Assembly (NCBI GenBank): GCA_963707065.1
Contig: CAVPPJ010000013.1
Coordinates: forward strand, 248,001-312,000
Source: Palsa-506 sp963707065
GTDB taxonomy: Bacteria > Actinomycetota > Actinomycetes > Streptosporangiales > Streptosporangiaceae
Length of the DNA stretch: 64,000 nt
Direction: 5' to 3'
Below are positions 1 through 8,786 of this stretch, piece after piece. Positions within the stretch are counted from its first letter, which is position 1, and every line of letters starts with the position of its first letter. Both the position numbers and the translations under genes were made by a program. The notes under the pieces were generated by a model. The model was given only the letters and a program-made list of their open reading frames with translations, ran no database searches and was not told the DNA's origin.

Positions 1-1034
1 GCGCCCGCAGGCAGCTCGCGCCCGCAGGCAGCTGGCGCGGAGGCAGCTGGCCGGGGCGGTGCCGGGGCACCGATGGGCAGACGGAAGCTGACGATGTCCG
101 CTGGCGGCCAGGATCCCTCGCCGGCCAGCTCAGACTGCTTCAGGACCGCGAGCGCCCGGTCGGCCACGGCGGGATCATCGGCCGCCAGCCAGCTGATCCG
201 GGGGTCACGGCGGAACCACGCCTCCTGGCGCCGGGCGAACCGCCGAGTCGCCTTGACGGTCTCGGCGGCGGCCTGCTCCTCCGGCCACTCCCCCGCCAGG
301 AACCGCAGTACCTGCGCGTAGCCGAGGGCCCGGCTCGCTGTCCGGCCTGCGCCGAGGCCCCGGCTGGCCAGCGCCCGCACTTCGGCCACGAAGCCGGCCT
401 GCCACATCTGGCTGACCCGGTCGGCGATCCGGCGGTCCAGCTCGTCCCTGGGCAGCCGCAGGCCAATCTGCACGGACGGGTAGAGCGACTCGTAGCCGGG
501 CAGCGTCGCGCTGAACGGACGGCCGGACAGCTCGATCACCTCCAGCGCCCGGACGATCCGGCGGCCGTTCCCCGGCAGGATCGCGGCCGCGGCGGCCGGG
601 TCGGCCCGGGCGAGCCTGGCGTGCAGCGCGGCGGCGCCGAGGTCGGCAAGCTCGGCCTCCAGCCCGTCGCGCAGCAGCGGGTCGGTGCCGGGAAACTCGA
701 GCTTGTCGATCGCGGCGCGGATGTACAGTCCGGACCCGCCGACCAGGATCGGGATCCGGCCGCGCTCGCTGATCTCGCCGATCACCGTCCGGGCGAGCCG
801 CTGGTACTCCGAGACGCTCGCGGCCTCCGTGACCTCCCAGATATCCAGCAGATGATGCGGCACGCCCGCCCGCTCGGCGGGAGTGAGCTTCGCCGTGCCG
901 ATGTCCATCCCCCGGTACAGCTGCATGGAGTCGGCGTTCACGATCTCGCCGCCCAGCGTCTCGGCCAGCCGCAGCGACAGGCCGGATTTCCCGGTCGCGG
1001 TCGGTCCCACGACGGTGATCACTGGCTGCGGCAT
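1..1034 (-). CDS. miaA: tRNA dimethylallyltransferase MiaA (3' end outside window)
   Basis: MiaA transfers a dimethylallyl group from DMAPP to N6 of A37 in tRNAs reading UNN codons, making the substrate that MiaB (2027-3508) then methylthiolates. The reverse strand opens at an ATG (1034-1032) with MPQPVITVVGPTATGKSGLS, where GPTATGKS at residues 10-17 is the P-loop. The family signature NADSMQLY and a GGSGLYIRA motif follow. The frame has no stop down to base 3, so at least 344 residues are encoded. That is longer than the usual 300-320, and the excess is an Ala/Pro-rich tail made from short GCAGGCAGC repeats. The gene starts 5 nt after the stop of the dioxygenase-like gene, so the three genes 1-3508 look like one operon. 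Confident on family; the true C-terminus is not visible. Confidence 0.93.
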   Translation of the reverse strand, partial: MPQPVITVVGPTATGKSGLSLRLAETLGGEIVNADSMQLYRGMDIGTAKLTPAERAGVPHHLLDIWEVTEAASVSEYQRLARTVIGEISERGRIPILVGGSGLYIRAAIDKLEFPGTDPLLRDGLEAELADLGAAALHARLARADPAAAAAILPGNGRRIVRALEVIELSGRPFSATLPGYESLYPSVQIGLRLPRDELDRRIADRVSQMWQAGFVAEVRALASRGLGAGRTASRALGYAQVLRFLAGEWPEEQAAAETVKATRRFARRQEAWFRRDPRISWLAADDPAVADRALAVLKQSELAGEGSWPPADIVSFRLPIGAPAPPRPAASAPAACGRELPAG

Positions 1035-1039
1035 GCGCC

Positions 1040-2020
1040 TTAGTCTGCCAGCGCCGCTCGGCCCGGAGTTGCCGCAGTGCCTTCCCAGGACGCCACCAGG
1101 TAGCTGACGTCGTAGGGGGCCAGCGCGCAGCGCAGCCGGCCGCGCAGGGAAGCCCCGGCTGCCGCCCCGGCCAGCACCTGCCAGGCGGCCCGGCCCGCGA
1201 TCATCAGCTCATCGTCGAGGGCGGGATCCAGCGCGGCCAGCCTGCCCGGATCGGCGGCCGCCAGCGCGGCGGCCACCTCGGCGTCGTAGCGCTCCGCGGC
1301 GGGATCAGCGACGCCATGAACGCCGGCCGCCTTCCGCGCCGAGGCGTCGCCCATCGCCAGCAGCGCCACCCGCGGCGCCAGCCCGGCAAGCTCGGTTCCC
1401 AGCCGCAGGCAGTCCGCAGGCGGCAGGCCCGAAGCCACCGCCCGGAACTGACGTTGGCACGGCACCCCGCCGCCGGGGCCATCGCTGGGTCCGTCGCCAT
1501 GCCCGCCGCTTGACCCGCCGCGGTGTCCGTCGCTGGCTCCGTCGCCGGGGCCGCCGCTCGACCCGCCGCCGGGTCCGCCGCGGTGCCCGTGGCTGGGCTG
1601 GCCAACTGACTCCTCGCCGGGGCCGCCGCTTGGCCGGTCCCTGGCCGGCAGGCTGGCGCGGCGCGCTCGTTTCTGCTCCGCTTGATCGAGCAGCCAGGCA
1701 CCCACGGTCAGCGAGAGCGGCAGCGCAGGCCCGCCGGACTCTGCGGAGCCAGCGGCGGCCGGGATGCCGAATGGCCGCAGGCTCCCGGTGACATGACCGG
1801 TGTAGACAGCGCTCTGCGCGGCGCCGCCGACCACGATCAGCAGGTCGGGCGCGGCCGCGAGCAGGGCGGCCACCGCCGCGACGCTACCGGTGCGCACCTC
1901 GCGCAACTCGGCGTCGGCGGGCACTACGGCATCCAGGCCGGCCGCGCCCAGGCCAGCCGCGCCCATGGCGGCGGGAATGAGCAGCGGCGGATGCGGGCAG
2001 ACCGCGGCCGCGACGAGCAC
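1040..2020 (-). CDS. Class III extradiol dioxygenase-like protein of the miaA-miaB locus
   Basis: This is a 326-residue protein with the N-terminal CPHPPLLIP motif of class III (LigB-like) extradiol dioxygenases, in which the His is a predicted metal ligand. Homologues sit between miaB and miaA across Actinobacteria (Rv2728c in M. tuberculosis is the well-known example) and have no established substrate. Here residues about 125-190 are a Gly/Ser/Asp/Pro repeat insertion (units like GGPGDGASDGH) that interrupts the domain and is absent from the shorter relatives I know. The start is a GTG 6 nt after the miaB stop, and the end is 5 nt before miaA, so translational coupling is likely. Enzymatic activity is unproven for the family. 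The conserved location suggests a housekeeping link to tRNA modification, which is inference. Confidence 0.75.
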   Translation of the reverse strand: MLVAAAVCPHPPLLIPAAMGAAGLGAAGLDAVVPADAELREVRTGSVAAVAALLAAAPDLLIVVGGAAQSAVYTGHVTGSLRPFGIPAAAGSAESGGPALPLSLTVGAWLLDQAEQKRARRASLPARDRPSGGPGEESVGQPSHGHRGGPGGGSSGGPGDGASDGHRGGSSGGHGDGPSDGPGGGVPCQRQFRAVASGLPPADCLRLGTELAGLAPRVALLAMGDASARKAAGVHGVADPAAERYDAEVAAALAAADPGRLAALDPALDDELMIAGRAAWQVLAGAAAGASLRGRLRCALAPYDVSYLVASWEGTAATPGRAALAD

Positions 2021-2026
2021 GGCGGG

Positions 2027-3508
2027 CTATGCCGGGCGGCCGACGGCGGGCATGCCGAGCAGCACCCGCGGGGCCGCCGTGTCCGCGGCCGCATCGGCGG
2101 CGCCCGCGGAGCCGTCCCGGCGGGCCTGCCAGGCGTCGCCGCCGCGGGTCCGGCGGACCGTCAGCGGCGGGCCGTCGGCCAGCAGGTAATGCGGCGCGCC
2201 GCGGGTGACCACGGTGGTGACGATGTCGCCGGGCCGCGGCGCGGTATCCGCGGGCGTGAAATGCACCAGCCTGTTGTCACGCGCCCGGCCGGACATCCGG
2301 TGAGTCGCCTCGTCCTTGCGGCCTTCCCCGTCGGCGACGAGCACCTCGACCTCGCGGCCGGCGAACAGCAGGTTCTCCCGCAGCGTCGTCTCCGCCACCA
2401 GCGCGGCGAGCCGCTCGTACCGCTCCTTGACCACCTCGGCGGGAACCTGGCCGTCCATCGCGGCCGCGGGAGTGCCCGCGCGGATCGAGTACTGGAAGGT
2501 AAAGGCGCCGGCGAACCTGGCCTGGCGGACGAGGTCGAGAGTGTCGGAGAAGTCTCGTTCGGTTTCGCCGGGGAATCCCACGATGATGTCGGTCGTGATC
2601 GCGGCGTCCGGCATGGCCGCGCGGACCCGGTCCAGGATCGCCAGGTACTTCTCCCGGCGGTAGGCGCGCCGCATGGCCCGCAGCACCGCGTCCGAGCCGG
2701 ACTGCAGCGGCATGTGCAGCTGCGGCATCACGTTCGGGGTCTGCGCCATCGCGCCGATGACGTCATCGGTGAAGTCCCTGGGGTGCGGCGAGGTGAAGCG
2801 GACCCGCTCAAGCCCGTCGATCCCGCCGCAGGCCCGCAGCAGCTTCCCGAACGCCTGGCGGTCGCCGAATGCCGCACCGTAGGAGTTCACGTTCTGGCCG
2901 AGCAGCGTGACCTCGAGCACGCCATCCGCGGCGAGCGCCCGGATCTCGGCGAGCACGTCGCCCGGGCGGCGGTCCTCCTCCTTGCCGCGCAGGCTCGGCA
3001 CGATGCAGAACGTGCAGGTGTTGTTGCAGCCGACGGAGATCGCCACCCAGGCCGAGTAGGCGGACTCGCGCCGGGCGGGCAGCACGGAGGGGAACCGCTG
3101 CAGCGATTCGGCGATCTCGACCTGGGCCCGCTGCTGTACCCGGGCGCGCTCCAGCAGCACGGGCAGCGAGCCGATGTTGTGCGTGCCGAACACCACGTCC
3201 ACCCACGGCGCCCGCTCCGTGATGACCGCCCGGTCCTTCTGCGCCAGGCAGCCGCCGACCGCGATCTGCATGCCGGGATGGGCATTCTTGACCGGGACCA
3301 GCTGACCCAGGTTGCCGTACAGCCTGTTGTCCGCGTTCTCCCTGACGGCGCAGGTGTTGAACACCACCACATCCGCGGTCACGCCGGCCTCGGCGCGCCG
3401 GTAACCGGCCTCCTCCAGCAGGCCTGCCAGCCGCTCGGAGTCGTGCATGTTCATCTGGCAGCCGTGGGTACGGATCTCGAAGCTGCGGAGACCGTCAGAG
3501 CTCGCCAT
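2027..3508 (-). CDS. miaB: tRNA-2-methylthio-N6-dimethylallyladenosine synthase MiaB
   Basis: MiaB is a radical SAM methylthiotransferase that converts i6A37 to ms2i6A37 in tRNA. The start is the ATG at 3508 (MASSDGLRSFEIRTHGCQMN), giving 493 residues; the reading frame continues upstream but without coding character. The N-terminal UPF0004 domain has the three cysteines of the auxiliary 4Fe-4S cluster (THGCQMN, FNTCAVREN, GGCLAQK). The radical SAM core has GCNNTCTFCIVP, a CxxxCxxC motif. The C-terminus resembles a TRAM domain. It heads the operon with the dioxygenase-like gene and miaA. It is divergent from the S9 peptidase gene, with a 160-nt spacer between them. All diagnostic residues are present. 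Confidence 0.95.
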   Translation of the reverse strand: MASSDGLRSFEIRTHGCQMNMHDSERLAGLLEEAGYRRAEAGVTADVVVFNTCAVRENADNRLYGNLGQLVPVKNAHPGMQIAVGGCLAQKDRAVITERAPWVDVVFGTHNIGSLPVLLERARVQQRAQVEIAESLQRFPSVLPARRESAYSAWVAISVGCNNTCTFCIVPSLRGKEEDRRPGDVLAEIRALAADGVLEVTLLGQNVNSYGAAFGDRQAFGKLLRACGGIDGLERVRFTSPHPRDFTDDVIGAMAQTPNVMPQLHMPLQSGSDAVLRAMRRAYRREKYLAILDRVRAAMPDAAITTDIIVGFPGETERDFSDTLDLVRQARFAGAFTFQYSIRAGTPAAAMDGQVPAEVVKERYERLAALVAETTLRENLLFAGREVEVLVADGEGRKDEATHRMSGRARDNRLVHFTPADTAPRPGDIVTTVVTRGAPHYLLADGPPLTVRRTRGGDAWQARRDGSAGAADAAADTAAPRVLLGMPAVGRPA

Positions 3509-3671
3509 GACCACTAGGGTATGGGCTGCAGGCGGCGGGCGCCCCCCGCGAGCGACCGCGGAGCGATCTTCATCGCTCCGGTCATGCCCATCTTCGCTAC
3601 TTCGGTCGCAAGCATGACTCGTGTCCGGAATCTGCGCTAGGCGAGGCGGTCCAGTGGTGCACGATAGCTCT

Positions 3672-5855
3672 ATGACAGAGAGCGCGACGGTTCCCGCAGA
3701 AGGCGCGACGAAGACAGCAGTGGATTCGACGAACACCCCTGACGGAACGACAGATACAGGAGCGAACCAGCCATTGACTGCCGGGGACGCGGCGCTTCCC
3801 GCCGTAAAGTTCGGGGCGTGGCCGTCCCCCATCCACGCTGCCGACGTGGCCCGCGGCCTGACCCGCATTTCCTACCCGCGGGTCATCGGCGCGGACATGT
3901 GGTGGCAGGAGGGACGGCCGGACGAAGACGGCCGGATGACCGTCGTGCATCGCGGCGCGGACGCCAAGTCACGTGTCCTGCTGCCCGCGCCGTGGAACGC
4001 CCGGACGCGGGTGCACGAGTACGGCGGGCTGTCATACCTGCCGGTGCCGCGCGCCTCGGTAGTCCCGCGCTCGGCCGGCGGGCGGCGGCCGCGTGGTCAC
4101 GCGATCATTTTCGCGAACTACTCCGACCAGCGGCTCTACGTGGCCGGGACGGAAACCGACGCCAAGCACGCGGCAGCGCCGCGGCCGCTGACGCCCGACC
4201 CGGCCACGGCCGACGGGGCCGGCCTCGAGCCTGCCGGGCTGCGCTTCGCTGACTTCGCGCTGTCCCCCGACGGCAGCGAAGTGTGGTGCGTCCAGGAACG
4301 GCACGCCGGCGGCAAGATCACCCGCTCGATCGTCGCCGTGCCGCTGGACGGCTCCGCCGCCGATAAGCCGGACGCGATCCGGCAGCTGGCCGCGGGATCG
4401 GACTTCTTCGCCTTCCCCACCCCGTCGCCCGACGGCAGCCGGCTGGCCTGGATCAGCTGGAATCACCCGCACATGCCGTGGGACGGCACCGAATTGCGGG
4501 TCGCGGCCATCAAGAATGGCATCCCGGGCACCGGCAGGCTGGTGAAGGGCGGGCTGCGGGAGTCCGTGCTGGCGCCGGTGTGGCGGGACAACACGAGCCT
4601 GTACGTGGCCACCGACTGGACCGGGTGGTGGAACATCTACCAGGTGGGACTGACCGGCGAGCCGCCGCAGGCGCTGTTCCCCGACGAGGAGGAGTTCGCC
4701 GGCCCGCTATGGCAGCTGGGGGCACGCCCGTTCGCGATGCTCGGCGACGGCAGGCTCGCGGTCACCCACGGCCGCGGCGGCATGCGGCTGGGCATCCTCG
4801 ACCCTGAGACATCGGAGCTCGCCGACCTGGACATCGCCTTCGGGGAGTTCTCGCCCGGGCTCGCCGCGGACGGCACCACGATCGTGGGCGTGGCGGGCGG
4901 GCCCAGCGAGCCGCTGTCGGTGATCGCCGTCGACGCGGCCACCGCGAAGGTGACGGTGCTGCGCCGTGAGATGGACAAGGTGCCGGATGCCAGCTACCTG
5001 CCGGTGCCGCGCCAGGTAGATCTCGAAGGGCCGTTCGGGCGGATCGTGCACGCGCTGGTGTACGCGCCGGCCAACCCGGACGTGACCGGACCGGCGGGCG
5101 AGCTGCCGCCGTACGTCGTCTGGATTCACGGCGGCCCGACCAGCTGCTCGGTCGGGCTGCTGGATATCGAGAAGGCCTATTTCACCAGCCGGGGCATCGG
5201 GGTCATCGACGTGAACCACGGCGGGTCGACCGGCTACGGCCGGCTGTACCGGGAACGGCTGCGGCGCCAGTGGGGCGTCGTCGACGTCGAGGACGCCAAG
5301 GCGGCCGCGCTGTCACTCGCCAAGGACGGCCAGGCCGACGGCGCCCGGCTGGCCATCCGGGGCGCCTCGGCCGGCGGCTGGACGGCGCTGGCGGCGGTGA
5401 CCACCGGCGCGGTGCGCAGCCCGGTCTTCGCCGCGGCGACGTCCTACTTCGGCGTGGCCGACCTGCGCGGCTTCGCCGCGGCAACGCATGACTTCGAGTC
5501 GCGGTATCTCGACGGGCTGATCGGGCCGCTGCCGGGTTTCGAGGCCATCTATAACGAGCGCGCCCCGCTGGGCCACGTCACCGACGCCACCTGCCCGGTA
5601 CTGCTGCTGCAGGGCCTTGACGACCCGGTGGTGCCGCCGGAGCAGGCGATGAGCATCGCCGCCGACCTGGCCGCGCACGGCATCCGGCACGCGTACCTGC
5701 CGTTCCCAGGCGAGTCGCACGGGTTCAGGAAGGCGGCGACCATCATCGCCGCGCTGGAGGCTGAGCTGTCGTTCTACGGCCAGATCCTCGGCTTTACGCC
5801 GCCCGGTATCCCGCCGGTGCAGCTGACGACGGGAAAGGCAGCGGAAAAGGCCTAG
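3672..5855 (+). CDS. S9 family (prolyl oligopeptidase-type) serine peptidase
   Basis: This is a 727-residue two-domain S9 peptidase. An N-terminal beta-propeller region (roughly residues 60-460, with repeated 'SPDGSxLAW' strands) gates a C-terminal alpha/beta hydrolase. The expected triad is visible: Ser566 in GASAGGW, Asp650 in GLDDPVVP and His683 in GESHGF. This pattern fits the S9C acylaminoacyl-peptidase/dipeptidyl-peptidase group that cleaves short peptides. No signal peptide is seen, so it is probably cytoplasmic. The first ~45 residues are Thr/Ala/Asp-rich and poorly conserved in character. The ATG at 3672 is chosen; an in-frame start at 3621 would add 17 residues. The last codons lie in a tandem repeat shared with the end of rny, towards which the gene converges. 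Confidence 0.88.
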   Translation: MTESATVPAEGATKTAVDSTNTPDGTTDTGANQPLTAGDAALPAVKFGAWPSPIHAADVARGLTRISYPRVIGADMWWQEGRPDEDGRMTVVHRGADAKSRVLLPAPWNARTRVHEYGGLSYLPVPRASVVPRSAGGRRPRGHAIIFANYSDQRLYVAGTETDAKHAAAPRPLTPDPATADGAGLEPAGLRFADFALSPDGSEVWCVQERHAGGKITRSIVAVPLDGSAADKPDAIRQLAAGSDFFAFPTPSPDGSRLAWISWNHPHMPWDGTELRVAAIKNGIPGTGRLVKGGLRESVLAPVWRDNTSLYVATDWTGWWNIYQVGLTGEPPQALFPDEEEFAGPLWQLGARPFAMLGDGRLAVTHGRGGMRLGILDPETSELADLDIAFGEFSPGLAADGTTIVGVAGGPSEPLSVIAVDAATAKVTVLRREMDKVPDASYLPVPRQVDLEGPFGRIVHALVYAPANPDVTGPAGELPPYVVWIHGGPTSCSVGLLDIEKAYFTSRGIGVIDVNHGGSTGYGRLYRERLRRQWGVVDVEDAKAAALSLAKDGQADGARLAIRGASAGGWTALAAVTTGAVRSPVFAAATSYFGVADLRGFAAATHDFESRYLDGLIGPLPGFEAIYNERAPLGHVTDATCPVLLLQGLDDPVVPPEQAMSIAADLAAHGIRHAYLPFPGESHGFRKAATIIAALEAELSFYGQILGFTPPGIPPVQLTTGKAAEKA

Positions 5856-5922
5856 CGGTCACCGGGAATGGCCAAACGGGCGCCGGTAATGGCCTAGCGG
5901 CTCGCCGGAAAAGGTCTAGCGG
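5843..5922. repeat. Four-copy 16-nt repeat spanning two convergent stop codons
   Basis: Four copies of a 16-nt element of the form GG(A/G/T)AA(A/T)GG(C/T)CTAGCGG begin at 5843, 5864, 5885 and 5907 (periods 21, 21 and 22). Copy 1 holds the TAG stop of the S9 peptidase, and copy 4 holds the stop of rny on the other strand (CTA at 5916-5918). The CTAG core reads as a stop on both strands, so the repeat array supplies stops in both directions. Confidence 0.85.
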
Positions 5923-7538
5923 GCGAATTCAATGGCGCGTGATTCCCTGACCACGGTGACGCGGATCTGGCCCGGGTAGGTCAGTTCCTCCTCCACCTGC
6001 TTGGCCACGTCCCGGGCGATTACCTGCGCCTGAATGTCATCGACGTTCTCCGGCTTGACCATTACCCTGATCTCCCGGCCGGCCTGCATCGCGAAGACCT
6101 TCTCGACGCCTTCCTGGGCAAGGGCGATCTGCTCGAGCCGCTCCAGGCGCTTCACGTAAGCCTCCAGCGACTCGCGCCGCGCGCCCGGGCGGCCGCCGCT
6201 AATGGCGTCGGCCGCCTGGGTCAGCACTGCCTCGACCGTCCGCACCTCGACCTCGTTGTGGTGCGCTTCGATCGCGTGCACCACATCGTCGGACTCGCCG
6301 TACCGGCGCGCGATCTCGGCGCCGATCAGGGCATGGCTGCCCTCGACCTCATGCGTCAGCGCCTTGCCGATGTCGTGCAAGACCGTGCAGCGCTTCATCA
6401 GCGCCGGGTCCAGCCCGAGCTCGCTGGCCATCATGCCGGCGATGTGCGCTGATTCGAGGAGATGCTTCAGCACGTTCTGCCCGTAGGAGGTGCGATAGCG
6501 CAGCCGGCCGAGCAGGTTGGTGAGTTCCGGGTGCAGGTCCGTGATGCCGAGGTCGACCAAGGCGTCCTCGCCGGCCCGGACGCACAGCTGCTCGATCTCG
6601 GCCTTGCTCCGGTCGTAGGCCTCCTCGATCCGCTGCGGGTGAATCCGGCCGTCCAGGACCAGCCGCTCCAGGGTCAGCCTGCCGACCTCGCGGCGGACCG
6701 GGTCGAAGCAGGACAGCAGCACAGCCTCCGGCGTGTCATCGATGATCAGGTTGACGCCGGTGACCGACTCGAAGGCGCGGATGTTCCGGCCTTCCCGGCC
6801 GATGATCCGGCCCTTCATCTCGTCGCCGGGCAAGTGCAGCACGGAGACCACGGACTCGCTGGTCTGCTCGCTGGCGACCCGCTGGATGGCCAGCGTGATG
6901 ATCTTGCGGGCGCGCTTCTGGCCGTCCCGCTGCGCTGACGCCTCGATGTCCCGCACGATCAGCGCCGCCTCGCGCTTGGCCTGGTTCTCGATGACGGCGA
7001 CGAGCTCGGCCTTGGCCTGGTCCGCGGTGAGGCTGGCCGCGCGCTCGAGCACCTCGCGGCGCTGCTCGTCGAGCTTGTCGAGTTCCGCCTGCTGGCGGCC
7101 GATGCCGCGCTGCAGTTCGTCCAGCCCGTCGGAACGCTGATCGACCTTGCGGGCTTCCTCGTCGATCCGCTGTTCCCGCTCGGCCAGCCGGGCCTCCCGG
7201 CGCTCCAGGTCACCGCGGAGCAGCTTGACTTCCTCCTTGACGGCGCGGATCTCGCTCTCGACCTCGCGGCGCGCCTGGGCGGACTGCTCTGCCGCTGCAT
7301 CTGCCCTGCTGACAGTCGCGCTGGCCTCCGACTCGGCGCGCGCCCTGATCTGATCTGCCTCCCTGGTGGCATCGGCCAGCATCCGCTCACGCTGCGTGTC
7401 GTCCTGCGGGCTAGTGAGTTCCGCGTCGGCAGGACGAGCCGGGGGCTGGCCGGGTGACCGTCGGAGGATGACGAAGACAAGAGCGAAGAGCGCGGCGACC
7501 AGCCCGATCGCCAATACCAGCGCGATTCCGTTACCCAA
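5916..7538 (-). CDS. rny: Ribonuclease Y
   Basis: RNase Y is a membrane-anchored endoribonuclease that starts mRNA decay. The 540-residue protein has the family layout: an N-terminal transmembrane helix (residues ~4-27, IALVLAIGLVAALFALVFVI) and a long Ala/Glu/Arg-rich coiled coil (~45-220). A KH domain with GRIIGREGRNIRAFE follows, then an HD domain with the metal-binding LHDIGKA, and a conserved C-terminus. Length matches the family (510-550). The upstream region (7539-8090) contains a strong hairpin. In this genome both RNase Y and RNase J (41194-42888) are present, so two mRNA-decay nucleases coexist. Confidence 0.95.
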   Translation of the reverse strand: MGNGIALVLAIGLVAALFALVFVILRRSPGQPPARPADAELTSPQDDTQRERMLADATREADQIRARAESEASATVSRADAAAEQSAQARREVESEIRAVKEEVKLLRGDLERREARLAEREQRIDEEARKVDQRSDGLDELQRGIGRQQAELDKLDEQRREVLERAASLTADQAKAELVAVIENQAKREAALIVRDIEASAQRDGQKRARKIITLAIQRVASEQTSESVVSVLHLPGDEMKGRIIGREGRNIRAFESVTGVNLIIDDTPEAVLLSCFDPVRREVGRLTLERLVLDGRIHPQRIEEAYDRSKAEIEQLCVRAGEDALVDLGITDLHPELTNLLGRLRYRTSYGQNVLKHLLESAHIAGMMASELGLDPALMKRCTVLHDIGKALTHEVEGSHALIGAEIARRYGESDDVVHAIEAHHNEVEVRTVEAVLTQAADAISGGRPGARRESLEAYVKRLERLEQIALAQEGVEKVFAMQAGREIRVMVKPENVDDIQAQVIARDVAKQVEEELTYPGQIRVTVVRESRAIEFAR

Positions 7539-7990
7539 GGTTCGCCCCTTCCGCTCACGGGCTCCCTGATACCGCTGGTCGGCACCAGGGTCGTGCCCTG
7601 TAGCGAGGGGCCGCGCCTGAGGCGATCCCGTCCCGGGGTACGGGCCTGTCCGGGCACCCCGGGATAACCTGCATCCCGGCAGGGGTGCCGCTTGCGATCG
7701 GCCTGGCGCTCCTCCTCGCCAGCCTCTCCTCGGGCAGCGGGCCAGGCTGGCCGGCTGCCCTGCCGGACTCGCGTCCGGCGCGCGAGCCGGCCGGCGATGA
7801 TCCGGCCTGCCCGCGGCGGGCTGCTTACCAGCCCTGTAATGCCTTCATAGCTACCGGATGCACCCGTCCGTCCTAGCCGGTCCGGGCTCTCCGGTGCTCG
7901 TAACTGATCTTGTTTACCTATGCTGACTCGCCCTGCGCGGAGCAAAAACCTCGCTGCCGTGAGGCTAAGCGCAGATTACAGAATGGTCAA
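7539..7990. other. Intergenic region upstream of rny, no gene seen
   Basis: There is no convincing coding frame on either strand; short open frames here lack codon bias and recognisable motifs. It presumably contains the rny promoter and 5' leader, but I cannot assign a -35/-10 pair. Base composition becomes less GC-rich around 7890-7990. Confidence 0.5.
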
Positions 7991-8030
7991 GGCTGTCCCT
8001 GACCTGGGCAAAGGCAGGTCAGGGACAGCC
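7991..8030. terminator. Perfect 16-bp inverted repeat, terminator-like
   Basis: Arms GGCTGTCCCTGACCTG (7991-8006) and its exact reverse complement (8015-8030) enclose an 8-nt loop. There is no U-tract on either side, as is common for actinobacterial hairpin terminators. It lies downstream of the degraded gene 8091-8520 (read leftwards) and upstream of rny, so it probably insulates rny from that transcription. Confidence 0.7.
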
Positions 8031-8090
8031 TGTTATCCCGGCAGTTATCCTCTACACAATTCGGTGCTCCCTGGCCTGGCCTTCCGCCGG

Positions 8091-8520
8091 TCATAGCGAC
8101 ATCAGGTTATGGGCGTACCCGGCAGGCGGGTAGTCAACGAGCTGGCTGGTCAGCACGCGGGCGCTGACCAGCATGCCGGCCTCGCCCGCGTCGGGGTCGG
8201 ACAAGACGCGGCCGGTGGCCTCCCCGCGAGGCTGGCCCGCTTGGACCACAGCACGAGGTAGGGGTACACGTCCTCGCGATCGGCAGGGTAGGGCAGGGAC
8301 AGCGCCGCACGGACCGCCGTCCCGGAGGCCGCCTGTCTCGGCCAGCTAGTGCCGCGACCGGCAACGGTGGCCCGTTCCTCCGCGGCCGATGCGGCTGTAG
8401 GCAGGCGCCTAATCCGCCGATCTGCCCGGCTGCCGCATTGACGCCGAGCACGACGCGGACGTCCAGATTAGTTGTTCTGTCGCGCCGGCGAGCCCGTGCA
8501 CGCTGAAGACTGGGTAGCAA
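8091..8520 (-). pseudogene. Degraded gene of unknown family, broken by frameshifts
   Basis: On the reverse strand a coding-like C-terminus (...GRVLSDPDAGEAGMLVSARV... ending NLMSL, stop at 8093-8091) continues upstream in a different frame as SLPYPADREDVYPYLVLWSK. The switch occurs at a GGGG run near 8225. A third segment, NLDVRVVLGVNAAAGQIGG at about 8400-8460, lies in yet another frame. Protein-like composition and codon bias jump between frames, which is what a recently broken gene looks like. No start codon or ribosome-binding site joins the pieces. I do not recognise the family. It could instead be an intact gene with sequencing indels. Confidence 0.4.
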
Positions 8521-8786
8521 GGCTCTCTCCTTGACGGCTGCGCTGGCTTACCTTGCTGGCTTGCCCTGGCCGTTGCCGACGTCGCCTACTCGTCGGCGGC
8601 CCGTTCTGCATGTCATACCTGCTAGCTGGGGCAGCCAGCGATGTAGTTTGCCTGCCCGCAATCTTGCGTTTACTTGCCGTTCATTTCTAGGTCGGCGGAG
8701 TGATACTTACGCGGGATAGCTTCCGGCACAGCAGAAGGTACGCGGCCGGTTGCGAGGGCAGGCGGCAAAGGGCGACAGGGGATGCC

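Noticed and set aside
1682..3517. A 611-codon open frame antisense to miaB and the dioxygenase-like gene
   Set aside because: It contains no recognisable motif, while the opposite strand encodes complete MiaB motifs.
7991..8030. Riboswitch or small RNA at the long hairpin before rny
   Set aside because: A single perfect stem with an 8-nt loop lacks any known aptamer features; a terminator is the simpler reading.
8782..8786. Starting the PHS-type transporter at the earlier ATG (8700)
   Set aside because: The extra 29 residues lack coding bias, and AGGGGA is well placed only for the GTG at 8787.
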